A DNA stretch of 64,000 bases, taken from NCBI RefSeq assembly GCF_027460065.1, contig NZ_JAPYZZ010000019.1, forward strand, positions 21,607-85,606, given 5' to 3'. The position numbers were made by a program, and so were the translations under genes. Under the pieces are notes generated by a model. It saw only the letters and a program-made list of their open reading frames with translations, had not been told where the DNA came from and made no database searches. Origin of the DNA: Martinezella rhizogenes. Lineage in GTDB: Bacteria; Pseudomonadota; Alphaproteobacteria; Rhizobiales; Rhizobiaceae. Below are positions 1 through 9,487 of the stretch, one piece after another (the stretch's first letter is position 1; each line of letters starts with the position of its first letter).

Positions 1-197
1 TCGAGATCGACATTCCGAACCGCACCATTAACCTAAAGGTTTCCGATGCGGAACTGGCGTCGCGCCGGGCCGAGCAGGAAGCGCTTGGCTGGAAGCCGGA
101 AGCACCGCGCAAGCGTAATGTCACGACGGCACTGAAGGCCTATGCGGCCTTTGCGTCGAGCGCGGACAAGGGTGCTGTGCGGATTCTGCCGGAGTAA
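1..197 (+). CDS. ilvD: Dihydroxy-acid dehydratase, C-terminal end (partial)
   Basis: The first 65 codons, read from base 3, give a C-terminal tail that ends in [11 protein letters not shown]. It contains the [17 protein letters not shown] segment and a following [19 protein letters not shown] stretch, which match the tail of IlvD/Edd-family dehydratases. IlvD converts dihydroxy-acids to 2-keto acids in branched-chain amino acid synthesis, using an Fe-S cluster whose ligands lie upstream of this window. The ALKAYA...SADKGAVR ending favours IlvD over Edd. The gene is cut by the window edge and followed by a strong terminator. Confidence 0.85.
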   Translation, partial: EIDIPNRTINLKVSDAELASRRAEQEALGWKPEAPRKRNVTTALKAYAAFASSADKGAVRILPE

Positions 198-284
198 ACT
201 GTCGCAGAGTGGGGCGGGAGTTAATTAACCGTCCCGTTGCGCGCTGGTTGGAGCTTGCTGACCAGGACCGAAAAGCTCTCATCC

Positions 285-369
285 GTCATGCTCGGGCTTG
301 TCCCGAGCATCTGCGACCGACCGATACGACGCGACGTGGATAGATCCTCGGGACAGGCCCGAGCATGAC
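285..369. repeat. Palindromic intergenic repeat, family A copy 1
   Basis: About 85 bp begin with GTCATGCTCGGG and end with the near reverse complement CCCGAGCATGAC. Each arm is itself a small palindrome (CTCGGGCTTGTCCCGAG), and a roughly 30-bp centre is less conserved. Five similar copies occur in this window. The architecture resembles the RIME/ABC-type mosaic elements described in rhizobia; the exact family name is inferred. Confidence 0.85.
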
Positions 370-404
370 GTCGAGAGTGATGTGCGATCTGCAATTTTTC
401 GATC

Positions 405-428
405 AGCCGCCCTTCGGGGCGGCTTTTT
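405..428 (+). terminator. Rho-independent terminator downstream of ilvD
   Basis: AGCCGCCC-TTCG-GGGCGGCT forms an 8-bp GC-rich stem with a stable TTCG tetraloop and is followed by TTTTT. It lies about 200 bp after the ilvD stop codon, beyond repeat copy 1, and is oriented to end ilvD transcription. Confidence 0.85.
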
Positions 429-630
429 GTTGTCTGAATTTGGTGTGAAGCCCAGCTCATAAACAGATTCAATTGCCTCACAGGGTGATTCTTCTGCCGC
501 CTTCAACATTCTGTTTTTCCATCATAAATACGAAACTACTTACGGGCTTCCTCCTATCCAGCAGTCACATTGGAGTGATGTTCGCCCAGCGACCCTTTTC
601 CAGAACGCGGCGATGCCTAACTTCATCACC

Positions 631-1629
631 ATGAAAAGACGAACCGCACTCGCCCTCATCGCCTCGCTGCCTTTTGCTCCGCTGGCCCGCGCGCAAAGCG
701 CCGGCAACGTCCGTTTCGACCCGCTATTGCGGGACGCGGACGCGCTTTCCAGCCTCAAGGCGGTGATCGTCAGCATTAATGGTGAGGAGGTATCTAGCCG
801 TGCCTATCATGGCGCCAGCCTCAACGGTTCAACCAATATCAAATCGGCGTCGAAGTCGGTCATTTCGGCGCTGGTGGGCATGGCGATCGATCGCAAGCTT
901 CTGTCGGGCGCAGATCAGCCGATCGCGACCATCCTGCGCGGTGATTTTCCGCCGGCCCCCGATCCTCGGCTGGAGCGGATTACCATCGGCAATCTCCTGT
1001 CCATGCAGTCGGGTCTGGAGCGCATGTCCGGCCCGAATTATGGCCGCTGGGTTGCCAGCCGCAACTGGGTGAGAATGGCGCTGGGTTCCGGTTTCGCGGG
1101 AGAGCCCGGCGGCGGCATGCTTTATTCCACGGCCTCCACACATCTGCTCTCGGCGATATTGACGAAGGCATCCGGCCGTTCGACGCTGTCTCTTGCCCGA
1201 GACTGGTTCCGGCCGCTGGAAGGGTTTTCCATTGGCGGCTGGGAACGTGATCCGCAGGGCATCTATCTCGGCGGTAACCAGATGGCGATGACGGCGCGCT
1301 CCCTGCTGGCCTTCGGCGAACTCTATCGTCTTGGCGGCGTAACGCCCGATGGTGAGCGGCTGATCTCGCAGGAATGGATCAGCCAGTCCTGGCAACAACG
1401 CACCAATTCGGTCTTCAACGGCGATGGTTACGGTTATTGCTGGTTCATCAAGGAAATGGCGGGGGAGACGGTCTATTACGCCTGGGGTTATGGCGGGCAG
1501 ATGCTCTATATCGTACCTGCCAGACGGCTTTCCGTGGTCATGACCTCGCGGGAGGATGCACCCTCCGCCAGAACCGGTTATCGCGACCAGCTGCATGGTC
1601 TCATGGAAAATATCATCCGTGCTGTGTGA
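631..1629 (+). CDS. Exported serine hydrolase, class C beta-lactamase family
   Basis: About 332 residues. The N-terminus is a signal peptide with a twin-arginine-like start (MKRRTALAL, then LPFAPLARAQS). The active-site S-x-x-K motif is SASK at about residues 72-75, inside a KSASKSVISALVG context typical of penicillin-binding-protein-like and class C enzymes. A YST near residue 170 fits the Y-x-N/S position. The C-terminal YYAWGYGGQMLYIVPA block matches the family's KTG-like region. Substrate cannot be predicted; such proteins include esterases and peptidases as well as beta-lactamases. An ATG at 613 is an alternative start; neither start has a good ribosome-binding site. A tail-to-tail LprI-like gene follows. 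Confidence 0.8.
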   Translation: MKRRTALALIASLPFAPLARAQSAGNVRFDPLLRDADALSSLKAVIVSINGEEVSSRAYHGASLNGSTNIKSASKSVISALVGMAIDRKLLSGADQPIATILRGDFPPAPDPRLERITIGNLLSMQSGLERMSGPNYGRWVASRNWVRMALGSGFAGEPGGGMLYSTASTHLLSAILTKASGRSTLSLARDWFRPLEGFSIGGWERDPQGIYLGGNQMAMTARSLLAFGELYRLGGVTPDGERLISQEWISQSWQQRTNSVFNGDGYGYCWFIKEMAGETVYYAWGYGGQMLYIVPARRLSVVMTSREDAPSARTGYRDQLHGLMENIIRAV

Positions 1630-1645
1630 GGACAGCCGATAAGGG

Positions 1646-1996
1646 TCAGAGCGGGCGGTTGATGCTTTGGAAGGCTTCACCGAGGCGCTTCATGCGCTCC
1701 TCATAGGCACCCGTCAGGCAGGTGAGATCGGCTGCGCATTCCTGGCGTTTCTTCAGCCATTTGCTCTGTTCGTCGCGCAAGGTATCACGCGCGCCCATCG
1801 CCATCAGCTGGGTGAGGATGTCGAAGGTGGTGGCCATCTTCACATCCTGGTCGTTCAGCGCGCGGTTATCACAGATCGCTTTTTCATCGGCCGCCAGATC
1901 GGGCTTGGTGCAATCGAAGCTTGCCGCGCTGGCCGGTGAAACGAAGGAGGAGGTGAGGAGGATGCCGGAGGCGAGAAGGGTGGATTTCAGGTGCAT
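1646..1996 (-). CDS. LprI-like periplasmic protein (DUF1311)
   Basis: 116 residues with a clear signal peptide (MHLKSTLLASGILL, cleavage near PASAA). The mature part has four cysteines spaced as in the lysozyme-inhibitor LprI N-terminal (DUF1311) domain: FDCTKPDL, AICDN, QECAADLTCL, with the typical LRDEQSKWLKKRQEC segment. Family members are small secreted proteins; one is known to inhibit lysozyme, but most have no assigned role. It is convergent with the upstream hydrolase and divergent from the DegP-like protease. The family call is firm, the function is inferred. Confidence 0.8.
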   Translation of the reverse strand: MHLKSTLLASGILLTSSFVSPASAASFDCTKPDLAADEKAICDNRALNDQDVKMATTFDILTQLMAMGARDTLRDEQSKWLKKRQECAADLTCLTGAYEERMKRLGEAFQSINRPL

Positions 1997-2168
1997 GGAT
2001 CGTCTCTTCTAAGGACCGTCTTGTCGGCTGAAACCAAAAAGAGGTGTTGTTGGTTCCAATTGCGTGAACCGATCACTGCCTGGAAAAGCTTGGCCATCAT
2101 CTTGCCGCTCTTTGCTTTACAGGCTTTGGCGTTATAACTCCATCATACTGATGACGATGAGGAATCAC

Positions 2169-3575
2169 ATGCGAAGCGTGTTGAAGTATCTGTCCACCGG
2201 CTTTCTCGCCGCGCTCGTCCTCCTGCCCGTGGGCGCCGGAGCGCAGGACAACAAGACCGTGCCGGCAAGCCACACGGAAATGCAGCTTTCCTTCGCGCCG
2301 CTGGTGAAGCGCACCGCAGGTGCTGTTGTGAACGTCTATGCCGAGCGCATCGTGCAGCGGCGTGCCTCCCCTTTTGCCGGCGATCCCTTCTTCGAGCAGT
2401 TTTTCGGCCAGCAGATGCCGAACCGCACGGAAAAGCAGTCATCGCTCGGTTCGGGCGTGATCGTGACGGCAGGTGGCCTCGTGGTGACGAATAATCACGT
2501 CATTGATGGCGCTGATGACATCAAGGTGGCGCTGGCGGATGGTCGCGAGTTTTCCTCCAAGGTGCTGATGAAGGACGACCGGGTCGATCTCGCCGTGCTG
2601 CAGATCGACGCCAAGGAGCAATTCCCGGTGCTGTCGCTCGGCGATTCCGACAGGATCGAGGTGGGTGATCTGGTTTTTGCCATCGGTAACCCTTTCGGGG
2701 TGGGCCAGACGGTGACGAGCGGCATCGTTTCCGGTCTCGCGCGCAACCAGGTGACGCAGGGTGATTTCGGCTTTTTCATTCAGACCGACGCCTCCATCAA
2801 CCCCGGCAATTCCGGCGGCGCGCTGATGAACATGGCGGGTGAGTTGATCGGCATCAATACCGCGATCTTTTCCAAGGGTGGCGGGTCGAACGGCATCGGT
2901 TTTGCCATTCCCGCCAATCTGGTCCGGGTGTTCGTAGCGGCCGCGGAGCGCGGCGACGCCAACTTCCAGCGGCCCTATATCGGTGCGACTTTCGATCCGG
3001 TGACATCAGATGTCGCGGAAGCGCTCGGCCTGCATCGCGCTCGCGGCGCGCTCGTCGTCAGCGTCACCAAGGGTGGTCCGGCGGAGAAGGCTGGTATCGA
3101 GCCCGGACAGGTGGTGACCGCTGTTAACGGCCTTGAAGTGGAGCATCCCGATGCGCTGGGCTATCGCCTGACGACGGCCGGCATCGGCAAGTCGGCCGAA
3201 CTGACGGTTGTCGAAAAGGGCAAAGAGAAGAAGCTGACCATCGCTCTCAATACGGCACCCGAAACCGCGCCGCGTGACGAACGGCTGCTCGAAGGCCGCA
3301 ATCCCTTTGCGGGCGCAACCGTCGCCAACCTCTCGCCGAAGCTTGCGGATGAATTGCGCATGCCTTCGCAGGTGACCGGTGTCGTCATCACCGATGTGAA
3401 GCGTGGCTCACCGGCCTATCGCGTCGGTTTCCAGCCGAAGGATGTCATCCTGTCGCTGAACGGTGCGGATATTGGCTCCACCGCCGCGGTTGAGAAGGCG
3501 CTGGACGACAATCCCGGCTTCTGGCGCGTGGAAATCCTGCGCGACGGGCAGCGTATCCGGCAGTTCCTGCGATGA
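2169..3575 (+). CDS. Do/DegP-family periplasmic serine protease
   Basis: About 468 residues from the ATG at 2169, which has AGGA six bases upstream and begins a good signal peptide (MRSVLKYLSTGFLAALVLL). Upstream in-frame ATGs exist at 2064, 2151 and 2157 but give a worse leader. The trypsin-like domain carries the triad His in VTNNHVID, Asp in DDRVDLAVLQID and Ser in NPGNSGGAL. Two PDZ domains follow (GALVVSVTKGGPAEKAGI and GVVITDVKRGSPAYRVGF). It should degrade or refold damaged envelope proteins in the periplasm. It overlaps rarA by four bases (ATGA), so the two are probably co-translated. Confidence 0.92.
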   Translation: MRSVLKYLSTGFLAALVLLPVGAGAQDNKTVPASHTEMQLSFAPLVKRTAGAVVNVYAERIVQRRASPFAGDPFFEQFFGQQMPNRTEKQSSLGSGVIVTAGGLVVTNNHVIDGADDIKVALADGREFSSKVLMKDDRVDLAVLQIDAKEQFPVLSLGDSDRIEVGDLVFAIGNPFGVGQTVTSGIVSGLARNQVTQGDFGFFIQTDASINPGNSGGALMNMAGELIGINTAIFSKGGGSNGIGFAIPANLVRVFVAAAERGDANFQRPYIGATFDPVTSDVAEALGLHRARGALVVSVTKGGPAEKAGIEPGQVVTAVNGLEVEHPDALGYRLTTAGIGKSAELTVVEKGKEKKLTIALNTAPETAPRDERLLEGRNPFAGATVANLSPKLADELRMPSQVTGVVITDVKRGSPAYRVGFQPKDVILSLNGADIGSTAAVEKALDDNPGFWRVEILRDGQRIRQFLR

Positions 3576-4888
3576 GCGACGACCTCTTTGCCCCGCAAGT
3601 GCCCGTGGAGGTCGCCAACCGGCGGCCTCTTGCCGATCGTCTGCGTCCAAAAACGCTGGCGGAGGTGAGCGGGCAGCCACATCTGACGGGCGAAGAGGGC
3701 GTTCTGCGCCGTATGATCGACAGCGGCTCCTTGGGGTCGATGATCTTCTGGGGGCCGCCAGGAACCGGCAAGACCACGGTTGCCCGCCTGCTGTCCGGCG
3801 AGGCGGGGCTGGCCTTCGAGCAGATATCGGCAATCTTTTCCGGTGTTGCCGATCTCAAGAAGGTGTTCGAGGCAGCGCGCACGCGCCGGATGAATGGCCG
3901 GCAGACGCTGCTTTTCGTCGATGAGATTCATCGTTTCAACCGCGCCCAACAGGATAGTTTCCTGCCGGTCATGGAAGATGGCACCATCATTCTCGTGGGG
4001 GCCACCACCGAAAATCCGTCCTTCGAGCTTAATGCCGCTCTTTTGTCGCGCGCGCGTGTCCTGACGTTCGGTTCGCATGACGAGGATAGCCTGAGCGAAC
4101 TCCTGAAACGTGCCGAGGAAGCGGAGGGCAAGCCCCTGCCGCTGACGGAAGAGGCGCGGGCAAGCCTCATCCGCATGGCCGATGGCGATGGCCGCGCCGT
4201 GCTGACGCTTGCCGAAGAGGTCTGGCGGGCGGCGCGCAAGGATGAGACCTTCGATACCGAAGGGCTGACCCGCATCGTCCAGCGCCGCGCCCCGGTTTAC
4301 GACAAAAGCCAGGACGGCCACTACAATCTCATTTCCGCGCTGCATAAATCCGTGCGCGGTTCGGACCCGGATGCGGCACTTTATTATCTCGCCCGCATGT
4401 TCGATGCCGGTGAAGACCCGCTTTATCTCGGGCGGCGGCTGGTGCGCATGGCGGTGGAGGATATCGGCCTTGCCGACCCGCAGGCGCTTGTCGTCTGCAA
4501 TGCCGCCAAAGATGCCTATGATTATCTCGGCTCACCAGAGGGTGAGCTCGCGCTGGCGCAGGCCTGCGTTTATCTCGCCACCGCGCCGAAATCCAACGCC
4601 GTTTACACCGCCTTTAAATCGGCGATGCGGGCGGCCAAGGAAAACGGCTCGCTGGTGCCGCCGAAACATATTCTGAACGCGCCGACCAAGCTCATGAAGG
4701 GTGAGGGTTATGGCGATGGCTATCGTTATGACCATGACGAGCCGGACGCCTTTTCGGGGCAGGATTATTTCCCGGAAAAAATGGGCCGCACGACCTTCTA
4801 CGATCCGCCAGACAGGGGTTTCGAGCGGGAAATCCGCAAACGTCTCGACTGGTGGTCGAAGCTGCGACGTGAGCGCGGATCGCGCTAG
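3572..4888 (+). CDS. rarA: Replication-associated recombination protein A (AAA+ ATPase)
   Basis: 438 residues, full length for RarA/MgsA. It shows the family start PLADRLRPKTLAEVSGQPHL, Walker A GPPGTGKTTVARLL near residues 61-74, Walker B LLFVDEIHRFN, sensor 1 GATTENPSFE, and the C-terminal tetramerisation domain (SALHKSVRGSDPDAALYYLARM, LVPPKHILNAPTKLMK). RarA acts at stalled replication forks together with RecA and single-strand binding protein. The start overlaps the protease stop codon, an arrangement often seen in alphaproteobacteria. Nothing unusual is visible in the sequence. Confidence 0.95.
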   Translation: MSDDLFAPQVPVEVANRRPLADRLRPKTLAEVSGQPHLTGEEGVLRRMIDSGSLGSMIFWGPPGTGKTTVARLLSGEAGLAFEQISAIFSGVADLKKVFEAARTRRMNGRQTLLFVDEIHRFNRAQQDSFLPVMEDGTIILVGATTENPSFELNAALLSRARVLTFGSHDEDSLSELLKRAEEAEGKPLPLTEEARASLIRMADGDGRAVLTLAEEVWRAARKDETFDTEGLTRIVQRRAPVYDKSQDGHYNLISALHKSVRGSDPDAALYYLARMFDAGEDPLYLGRRLVRMAVEDIGLADPQALVVCNAAKDAYDYLGSPEGELALAQACVYLATAPKSNAVYTAFKSAMRAAKENGSLVPPKHILNAPTKLMKGEGYGDGYRYDHDEPDAFSGQDYFPEKMGRTTFYDPPDRGFEREIRKRLDWWSKLRRERGSR

Positions 4889-5001
4889 CCCCTATAATGG
4901 CGGAGGCGGGGTCTGCATTCCCCGGCGATCTTGAGAAAAAGAATCAGGTCGTTGGTAAAGTGAGTCGCGAAATCCAGATAACCAGCTGTTTTTAAAAGAA
5001 C

Positions 5002-5316
5002 TCAGGATGCCTTGCGGTGCAGCGTTGCCTGCGTCTGTGCCGGCAGCATCTTGACCGAGGATTCCGCCAGGCCACTATGGCCCTCGGCATCGATGACCAG
5101 GTGCCAGTGCATGGTTTCCGGAACGGCGATGCGGATCGGTGATTTTTTGGCGACGCCGCCAAGATATTTGAAGTCGAGCAACTCGGTGAAACGCTGGAAA
5201 TTTGCGCCCGTCATCAGGCGGACATTGTTGACGGATGACAGCGATATTTCAAGGGTGGTGCCAGCCCGCAATTCCTTCAGGTCATAATGCGTATAGCGGA
5301 AATTCGGCCGGGCCAT
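5002..5316 (-). CDS. DUF1883 protein
   Basis: 104 residues, beginning MARPNFRYTHYDLKELRAG and containing VRLMTGANFQRF and HWHLVIDAEGHSGLAESSVKML. This pattern matches DUF1883, small beta-rich domains found in rhizobia and some other bacteria. No signal peptide or membrane segment is seen, so it is probably cytosolic. It stands alone, divergent from the chemoreceptor gene and convergent with rarA. Some proteins place DUF1883 beside TIR domains; there is none here. Function is unknown. Confidence 0.75.
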   Translation of the reverse strand: MARPNFRYTHYDLKELRAGTTLEISLSSVNNVRLMTGANFQRFTELLDFKYLGGVAKKSPIRIAVPETMHWHLVIDAEGHSGLAESSVKMLPAQTQATLHRKAS

Positions 5317-5558
5317 CGCGTGCCTCCCTGTAGAGTTATTTCGGTCAAGGAGGATAGGGGTGGCACGGTTAACGCGGTCTTTAAATGCCGCTGGCTCTCC
5401 TGAAATTTCACGCCTTCTGTCGCAATTTGGAATGGGGGAACGACGTTTCTATCGATCCCCTGAATAAGACCATCGTATAACATTCGTATTTAATAATAAT
5501 AAATTTATTGCCTTTAACATCGGCTGGTCGAAGTGCATTCGGCGATGTTGGGGGGAAC

Positions 5559-7373
5559 ATGAAAAACGTAACAATATCTATGCGCCTTTACGCGCTCGTC
5601 GCATTGTTTCTGGCAATACTGGCCGCGGCTCTCACATTCAGCCTATTTGAAAGCTATCGTGAGATGGAGCGCGAGCGTAAAGCCGGGCTTGCAGCGATGA
5701 ACGAGACCGCCGTCGCCATTCTCAAGCAATATTACCAGCTGGAGCAGGGCGGAAGCCTGACGCGGGAGGCGGCGCAACAGCAGGCGAAGACAACGATCGC
5801 GGCGATGCGTTATGGCAATGGCAGCGGTTATTTCTGGATCAACGATATGCATCCCACCATGGTGATGCACCCGATCAAGCCTGAAATGAACGGCACAGAC
5901 CTCACTGCCAACAAGGATCCGAACGGCAAGGCGCTGTTCGTGGAATTCGTGAATACGGTGAAGGCGGGCGGTCAGGGTTTTGTCGATTATTACTGGCCGA
6001 AGCCCGGCGCGCCTGATCCGGTCGAGAAATTTTCCCATGTTGCGGGTTTCGCCCCCTGGGGCTGGATTGTCGGTACCGGTGTTTATGTCGACGATCTCGA
6101 GGCGGTATTCTGGCGTGACGCCTATTTTAACGGCGGCCTTTGTGTCGTGGTGGGTCTTCTGGTCGTTGGTGTTGCCGCCTTCGTGGTGCGCAGCGTGACG
6201 CGGCCGATCGATCTCATCCGCCAGAGCATGAAGCGGATCGCGGATGGTGACGGTGCAGCCGAAATCCAGTTTGCCGATCGCCGCAATGAAATCGGCGCGA
6301 TCGCCAAGACGCTTCTGGTGCTGCGTGACAGCGTCAACGAGCGCAGTGCGCTGCAGGCCCGCGAGGCCGATCAGCAGCGGGCGCTGGAGGAGGCGCGGCA
6401 CGGCAACGAGATGGTTCTTCGCTCCGCATCCGAACGGCAGGCCCATGCCATGGAGCGGCTGGGCCATGCGCTTGAGGCGCTTGCCAATGGCGATCTAACG
6501 GTCGAACTTGCCGATATCGGCGCGGATTATGAAAAACTGCGTGTGGATTTCAATCGTGCCGTCGGCGCGCTGCACGGCGCGATCGAGGCGATTGCGAGAA
6601 CCGGCCATGTCGTGAATGACAGCGCCTCCGACATTAGCGGCGCGACCGGCAATCTTTCCCGCCGCACCGAACAGCAGGCGGCGGCGCTGGAGGAGACGGC
6701 GGCGGCTCTCGATGAAATCACCGCCACCGTGCGAACCGCCTCCGAACGGGCCAATGAAGCACGGCAGATGGTGCAGGACACAAAAACCAGCGCCGGCCGT
6801 TCGGGTGAAATCGTCCGCAACGCGGTCGATGCCATGGGCCGCATCGAAGATTCCTCGAAACGCATCGGTCAGATCATCTCGGTCATCGATGAAATCGCTT
6901 TCCAGACCAACCTTCTGGCGCTGAATGCCGGTGTCGAGGCGGCGCGTGCCGGCGAGGCGGGACGCGGTTTTGCCGTGGTGGCGCAGGAGGTGCGTGAACT
7001 GGCACAACGCTCCGCCAATGCCGCCAAGGAGATCAAGACGCTTATCAACCGTTCGGCCGAGGAGGTGGGCGGCGGCGTGGCACTCGTGCGCTCCACCGGC
7101 GATGCGCTGGACGAGATCGTGGCGCTGGTCAACCGCGTGGATGGCCACGTCAATTCCATCGCCACGGCGGCGCGGGAACAGGCGACCGGCCTGCAGGAGA
7201 TCAATACCTCCGTCAACCACATGGACCAGATGACCCAGCAGAATGCCGCCATGGTGGAAGAAACGACCGCGGCCAGCCAGACGCTCGCCGAGGAAAGCCA
7301 GCAGCTGCGGGCGCTGCTTTCACGTTTCGAACTGGGGCAGGGCGTAGGACGCGCGGTTTCGCGGGCGGCTTGA
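5559..7373 (+). CDS. Methyl-accepting chemotaxis protein with Cache sensor
   Basis: About 604 residues from the ATG at 5559, preceded by GGGGGAA. TM1 lies near residues 8-30. A periplasmic single Cache domain follows, recognised by [15 protein letters not shown] and [17 protein letters not shown]2 is around residues 190-210 ([15 protein letters not shown]), then a HAMP domain ([17 protein letters not shown]) and a second HAMP-like linker ([16 protein letters not shown]). The signalling hairpin has the conserved tip [24 protein letters not shown]. No C-terminal CheR-binding pentapeptide is present. Cache domains of this type often bind carboxylates; the ligand here is not predictable. Confidence 0.93.
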   Translation: MKNVTISMRLYALVALFLAILAAALTFSLFESYREMERERKAGLAAMNETAVAILKQYYQLEQGGSLTREAAQQQAKTTIAAMRYGNGSGYFWINDMHPTMVMHPIKPEMNGTDLTANKDPNGKALFVEFVNTVKAGGQGFVDYYWPKPGAPDPVEKFSHVAGFAPWGWIVGTGVYVDDLEAVFWRDAYFNGGLCVVVGLLVVGVAAFVVRSVTRPIDLIRQSMKRIADGDGAAEIQFADRRNEIGAIAKTLLVLRDSVNERSALQAREADQQRALEEARHGNEMVLRSASERQAHAMERLGHALEALANGDLTVELADIGADYEKLRVDFNRAVGALHGAIEAIARTGHVVNDSASDISGATGNLSRRTEQQAAALEETAAALDEITATVRTASERANEARQMVQDTKTSAGRSGEIVRNAVDAMGRIEDSSKRIGQIISVIDEIAFQTNLLALNAGVEAARAGEAGRGFAVVAQEVRELAQRSANAAKEIKTLINRSAEEVGGGVALVRSTGDALDEIVALVNRVDGHVNSIATAAREQATGLQEINTSVNHMDQMTQQNAAMVEETTAASQTLAEESQQLRALLSRFELGQGVGRAVSRAA

Positions 7374-7453
7374 TTTGATCCGTTTTGAATAAGTGGAGGG
7401 CGCGACTTTGGCTGCGCCCTTCGCTTGTTGACGGACTTTCACCCACACTCGAC

Positions 7454-7538
7454 GTCATCCTCGGGCTCGTCCCGAGGATCCAACCACGCTTCGTAAAATC
7501 AATCGGTTGCAGATGCTCGGGACAGGCCCGAGCATGAC
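7454..7538. repeat. Palindromic intergenic repeat, family A copy 2
   Basis: 85 bp from GTCATCCTCGGG to CCCGAGCATGAC, in the 348-bp gap between the chemoreceptor and the extensin-like gene. Its central segment, read in reverse complement, resembles that of copy 3, so the two are the same element in opposite orientation. The rest of the gap shows only a weak hairpin (AGGGCGC...GCGCCCT, from 7398) just after the chemoreceptor and an AT-rich stretch around 7620-7680 that may hold the next promoter. Confidence 0.85.
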
Positions 7539-7721
7539 GGCGGGGAGGTCTTCGAACTTTCTGCTCCCCACGGATGCGGCTGGGCCGGGCCTTTGCATCA
7601 GATGGACCGCAAAACTAGCCATTCGTTATTTCCCGCAACCAATAAGGTTTCATTTACCTCATTTCTTTAAAATTTGTCCTGTATTGCCGCGATTGCGGCC
7701 GCTGAAGGTACAGGTTCTCGT

Positions 7722-9020
7722 ATGGCGTATGTTTCCCTTCCGCGTCGTCTTGTGACGTTGCTGATGATTTCCACGGTCATGGTGTCGTGTTCGGCGGAGG
7801 GTCTCGTGCCTCCGGCCGAGGTGGACGGCACCACGCGCGTCAGCGCCATTCGCTCGTCGCGGCAGCAGGGCTACAGCGCGCCGGCGGGTGCGGTCAATCA
7901 GGCTGAACGAGCCGGGCAGAGTGCCGATTATCCGTCCGCCATATCGCAGCCGATGCCGGAACATTACGCCTCGCAGGATCCGCTGCTGCAGTCGCCGCAG
8001 GGCGCGCAGGGTTATTCGACACTCGAATCCCAGCATCAGGCGCGCATGGCGGCCAGCGGTCAGACTATCGCGCCGGCGCAGACCATGCAGAGCCAGACTA
8101 TGCAATCCCAGACCACGTCCGGGCAGCAAATGGCCAGCAACCAGATCGCCGAAGGCGAGAGTGGCGTGAACATGGATTCCATGCTCGGCGTGGAGCCGGT
8201 TCGCGGACTTGCCGAAGAACAGGATGCGGATATTGCAGAGGGTGCTTCGGCGCAGCCAGTGGTGGATGGCATCGGCACCGATAATCCGGTTGCCGTCTCT
8301 CCTCCTCGCCGGCAACAAAGCACCAGTCAATCACGGCTGATACCGCCACCACCCGTTGGCTCTTCTTCCCGCCGCCAGCCGGTGGAGGAAGTCGCCATGC
8401 TCATGCCAAACGATCCGATGGCGGGTGGCGGGATGCAAAGCAACCGATCGATGCCACCTGGCGTCATGCCGTCCTCCGAAGTTGCCTGCCGCAGCGAATT
8501 GCGCCGCCTCGGCGTCGCCTTCCGCGATGTCGCCCGTATCGCCGACGGCCCGACCTGCGGCATCGATTATCCGATCGAACTCAGCGGACTTGCCAGCGGC
8601 GTCGCCATCCGCCCTGCCGTGAAGCTCAATTGTCAGGTCACGCTTGCCTTTGCCAAATGGGTGAAGTTCGAACTCGTGCCGTCCTCGCGCTTCCGTTATC
8701 TCTCCGGCGTTAGCCGCATCACGCCGATGGGCGGTTATTCCTGCCGCAAGATGAATTCGCGTTCCAGCAATCCCTGGTCCGAACATGCGCGCGGCAATGC
8801 CATCGATATCGGCACCATCACGCTGAAGAACGGCAAGGAGATCGATGTCCGCAGCAAGAGCTTCTTTGCCTTCCGCGAAAAGGCACTGCTGAAGGCGGTG
8901 AGGTCCGACAGCTGCAAATATTTCTCGACCGTTCTCGGGCCTGGCAGCGATCCTAACCACTGGAACCATTTTCACTTCGACCTGCGTACGCGGAAATCCG
9001 GTTACAGGCATTGTGATTAG
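7722..9020 (+). CDS. Extensin-like C-terminal domain lipoprotein
   Basis: About 432 residues from the ATG at 7722. A short hydrophobic leader ends in MVSC, a plausible lipobox, suggesting a lipoprotein. Residues about 30-260 are low-complexity and rich in Gln, Ser and Pro, with repeated QTMQSQT units near 8081-8120. The C-terminal 180 residues match the extensin-like domain (PF06904): CRSELRRLGVAF, CGIDYPIELSGL, EHARGNAIDIGTITL and the final DPNHWNHFHFDL, whose His/Asp pattern resembles D-Ala-D-Ala peptidase-like folds. It may act on or bind the cell wall; activity is inferred. A terminator hairpin begins at its stop codon. Confidence 0.8.
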   Translation: MAYVSLPRRLVTLLMISTVMVSCSAEGLVPPAEVDGTTRVSAIRSSRQQGYSAPAGAVNQAERAGQSADYPSAISQPMPEHYASQDPLLQSPQGAQGYSTLESQHQARMAASGQTIAPAQTMQSQTMQSQTTSGQQMASNQIAEGESGVNMDSMLGVEPVRGLAEEQDADIAEGASAQPVVDGIGTDNPVAVSPPRRQQSTSQSRLIPPPPVGSSSRRQPVEEVAMLMPNDPMAGGGMQSNRSMPPGVMPSSEVACRSELRRLGVAFRDVARIADGPTCGIDYPIELSGLASGVAIRPAVKLNCQVTLAFAKWVKFELVPSSRFRYLSGVSRITPMGGYSCRKMNSRSSNPWSEHARGNAIDIGTITLKNGKEIDVRSKSFFAFREKALLKAVRSDSCKYFSTVLGPGSDPNHWNHFHFDLRTRKSGYRHCD

Positions 9021-9066
9021 AGCGGCGAGAGATAAATCGAAATCGGTCCCGCCGCTCTCAGTTTTT
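9019..9066 (+). terminator. Terminator after the extensin-like gene
   Basis: AGAGCGGCG (9019-9027) pairs with CGCCGCTCT (9050-9058), followed by CAGTTTTTG. The stem begins at the stop codon itself, with a 22-base loop. Confidence 0.65.
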
Positions 9067-9175
9067 GTTTGAGCATCGGACTTTCCGAAAACCGCAATAC
9101 AGTTTTCGCTCCGGTGCTCCAGCTGTGAGCTTTCAGGAGGTTGTCCATTGGCAACGAACCGGAGGTGCGTGAGGC

Positions 9176-9335
9176 TTACCCCCCTCTGCCCTGCCGGGCA
9201 TCTCCCCCTCAAGGGGGGAGATCGATCTGCGGCGAGGTTTCGCCTATCTCAACGTTTGAGAATGAAGTCGGGTTAGCGCCTCCTGCCTATCTCCCCCCTT
9301 GAGGGGGAGATGCCCGGCAGGGCAGAGGGGGGTAA
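9176..9335. repeat. Perfect 46-bp inverted repeat pair (family B)
   Basis: Bases 9176-9221 and 9290-9335 are exact reverse complements over 46 bp, separated by 68 bp. Each arm contains a nested palindrome (CTCCCCCTCAAGGGGGGAG-like) and the GCCCTGCCGGGC motif. No ORF or transposase lies between the arms. The arrangement resembles a non-autonomous miniature element or two head-to-head copies of an intergenic repeat. Its meaning is unknown. Confidence 0.9.
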
Positions 9336-9362
9336 ACTACACCCGCCCTCGACCCCAATGGA

Positions 9363-9407
9363 CCGTCATTCCCGTCCCCGAAGCCCGAGGATGAGCCGGA
9401 ATGACGG
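9363..9407. repeat. Short palindromic element related to family A
   Basis: CCGTCATTCC at 9363 and GGAATGACGG at 9398 are inverted, enclosing GAAGCCCGAGGATGA, which resembles a family A arm. It is probably a degenerate or related element. Confidence 0.5.
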
Positions 9408-9461
9408 AGGGAGGGCTTTGGCACCCATCTCTCCATACATACATCCCCGTCCAATGCCCGC

Positions 9462-9487
9462 AAAAAAAGACCGGCCCGAAGGCCGGT
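9462..9487 (-). terminator. Leftward Rho-independent terminator
   Basis: On the minus strand ACCGGCC-TTCG-GGCCGGT is followed by CTTTTTTTG. The 7-bp stem with a TTCG loop and seven U residues is among the best terminators in the window, yet no credible minus-strand gene precedes it. This points to a leftward non-coding transcript. Confidence 0.75.

Noticed and set aside
7374..7721. tRNA or other structured RNA in the chemoreceptor to extensin gap
   Set aside because: No clover-leaf or T-loop (GGTTCRANNCC) was found here or in other gaps; the structure is explained by repeat copy 2.
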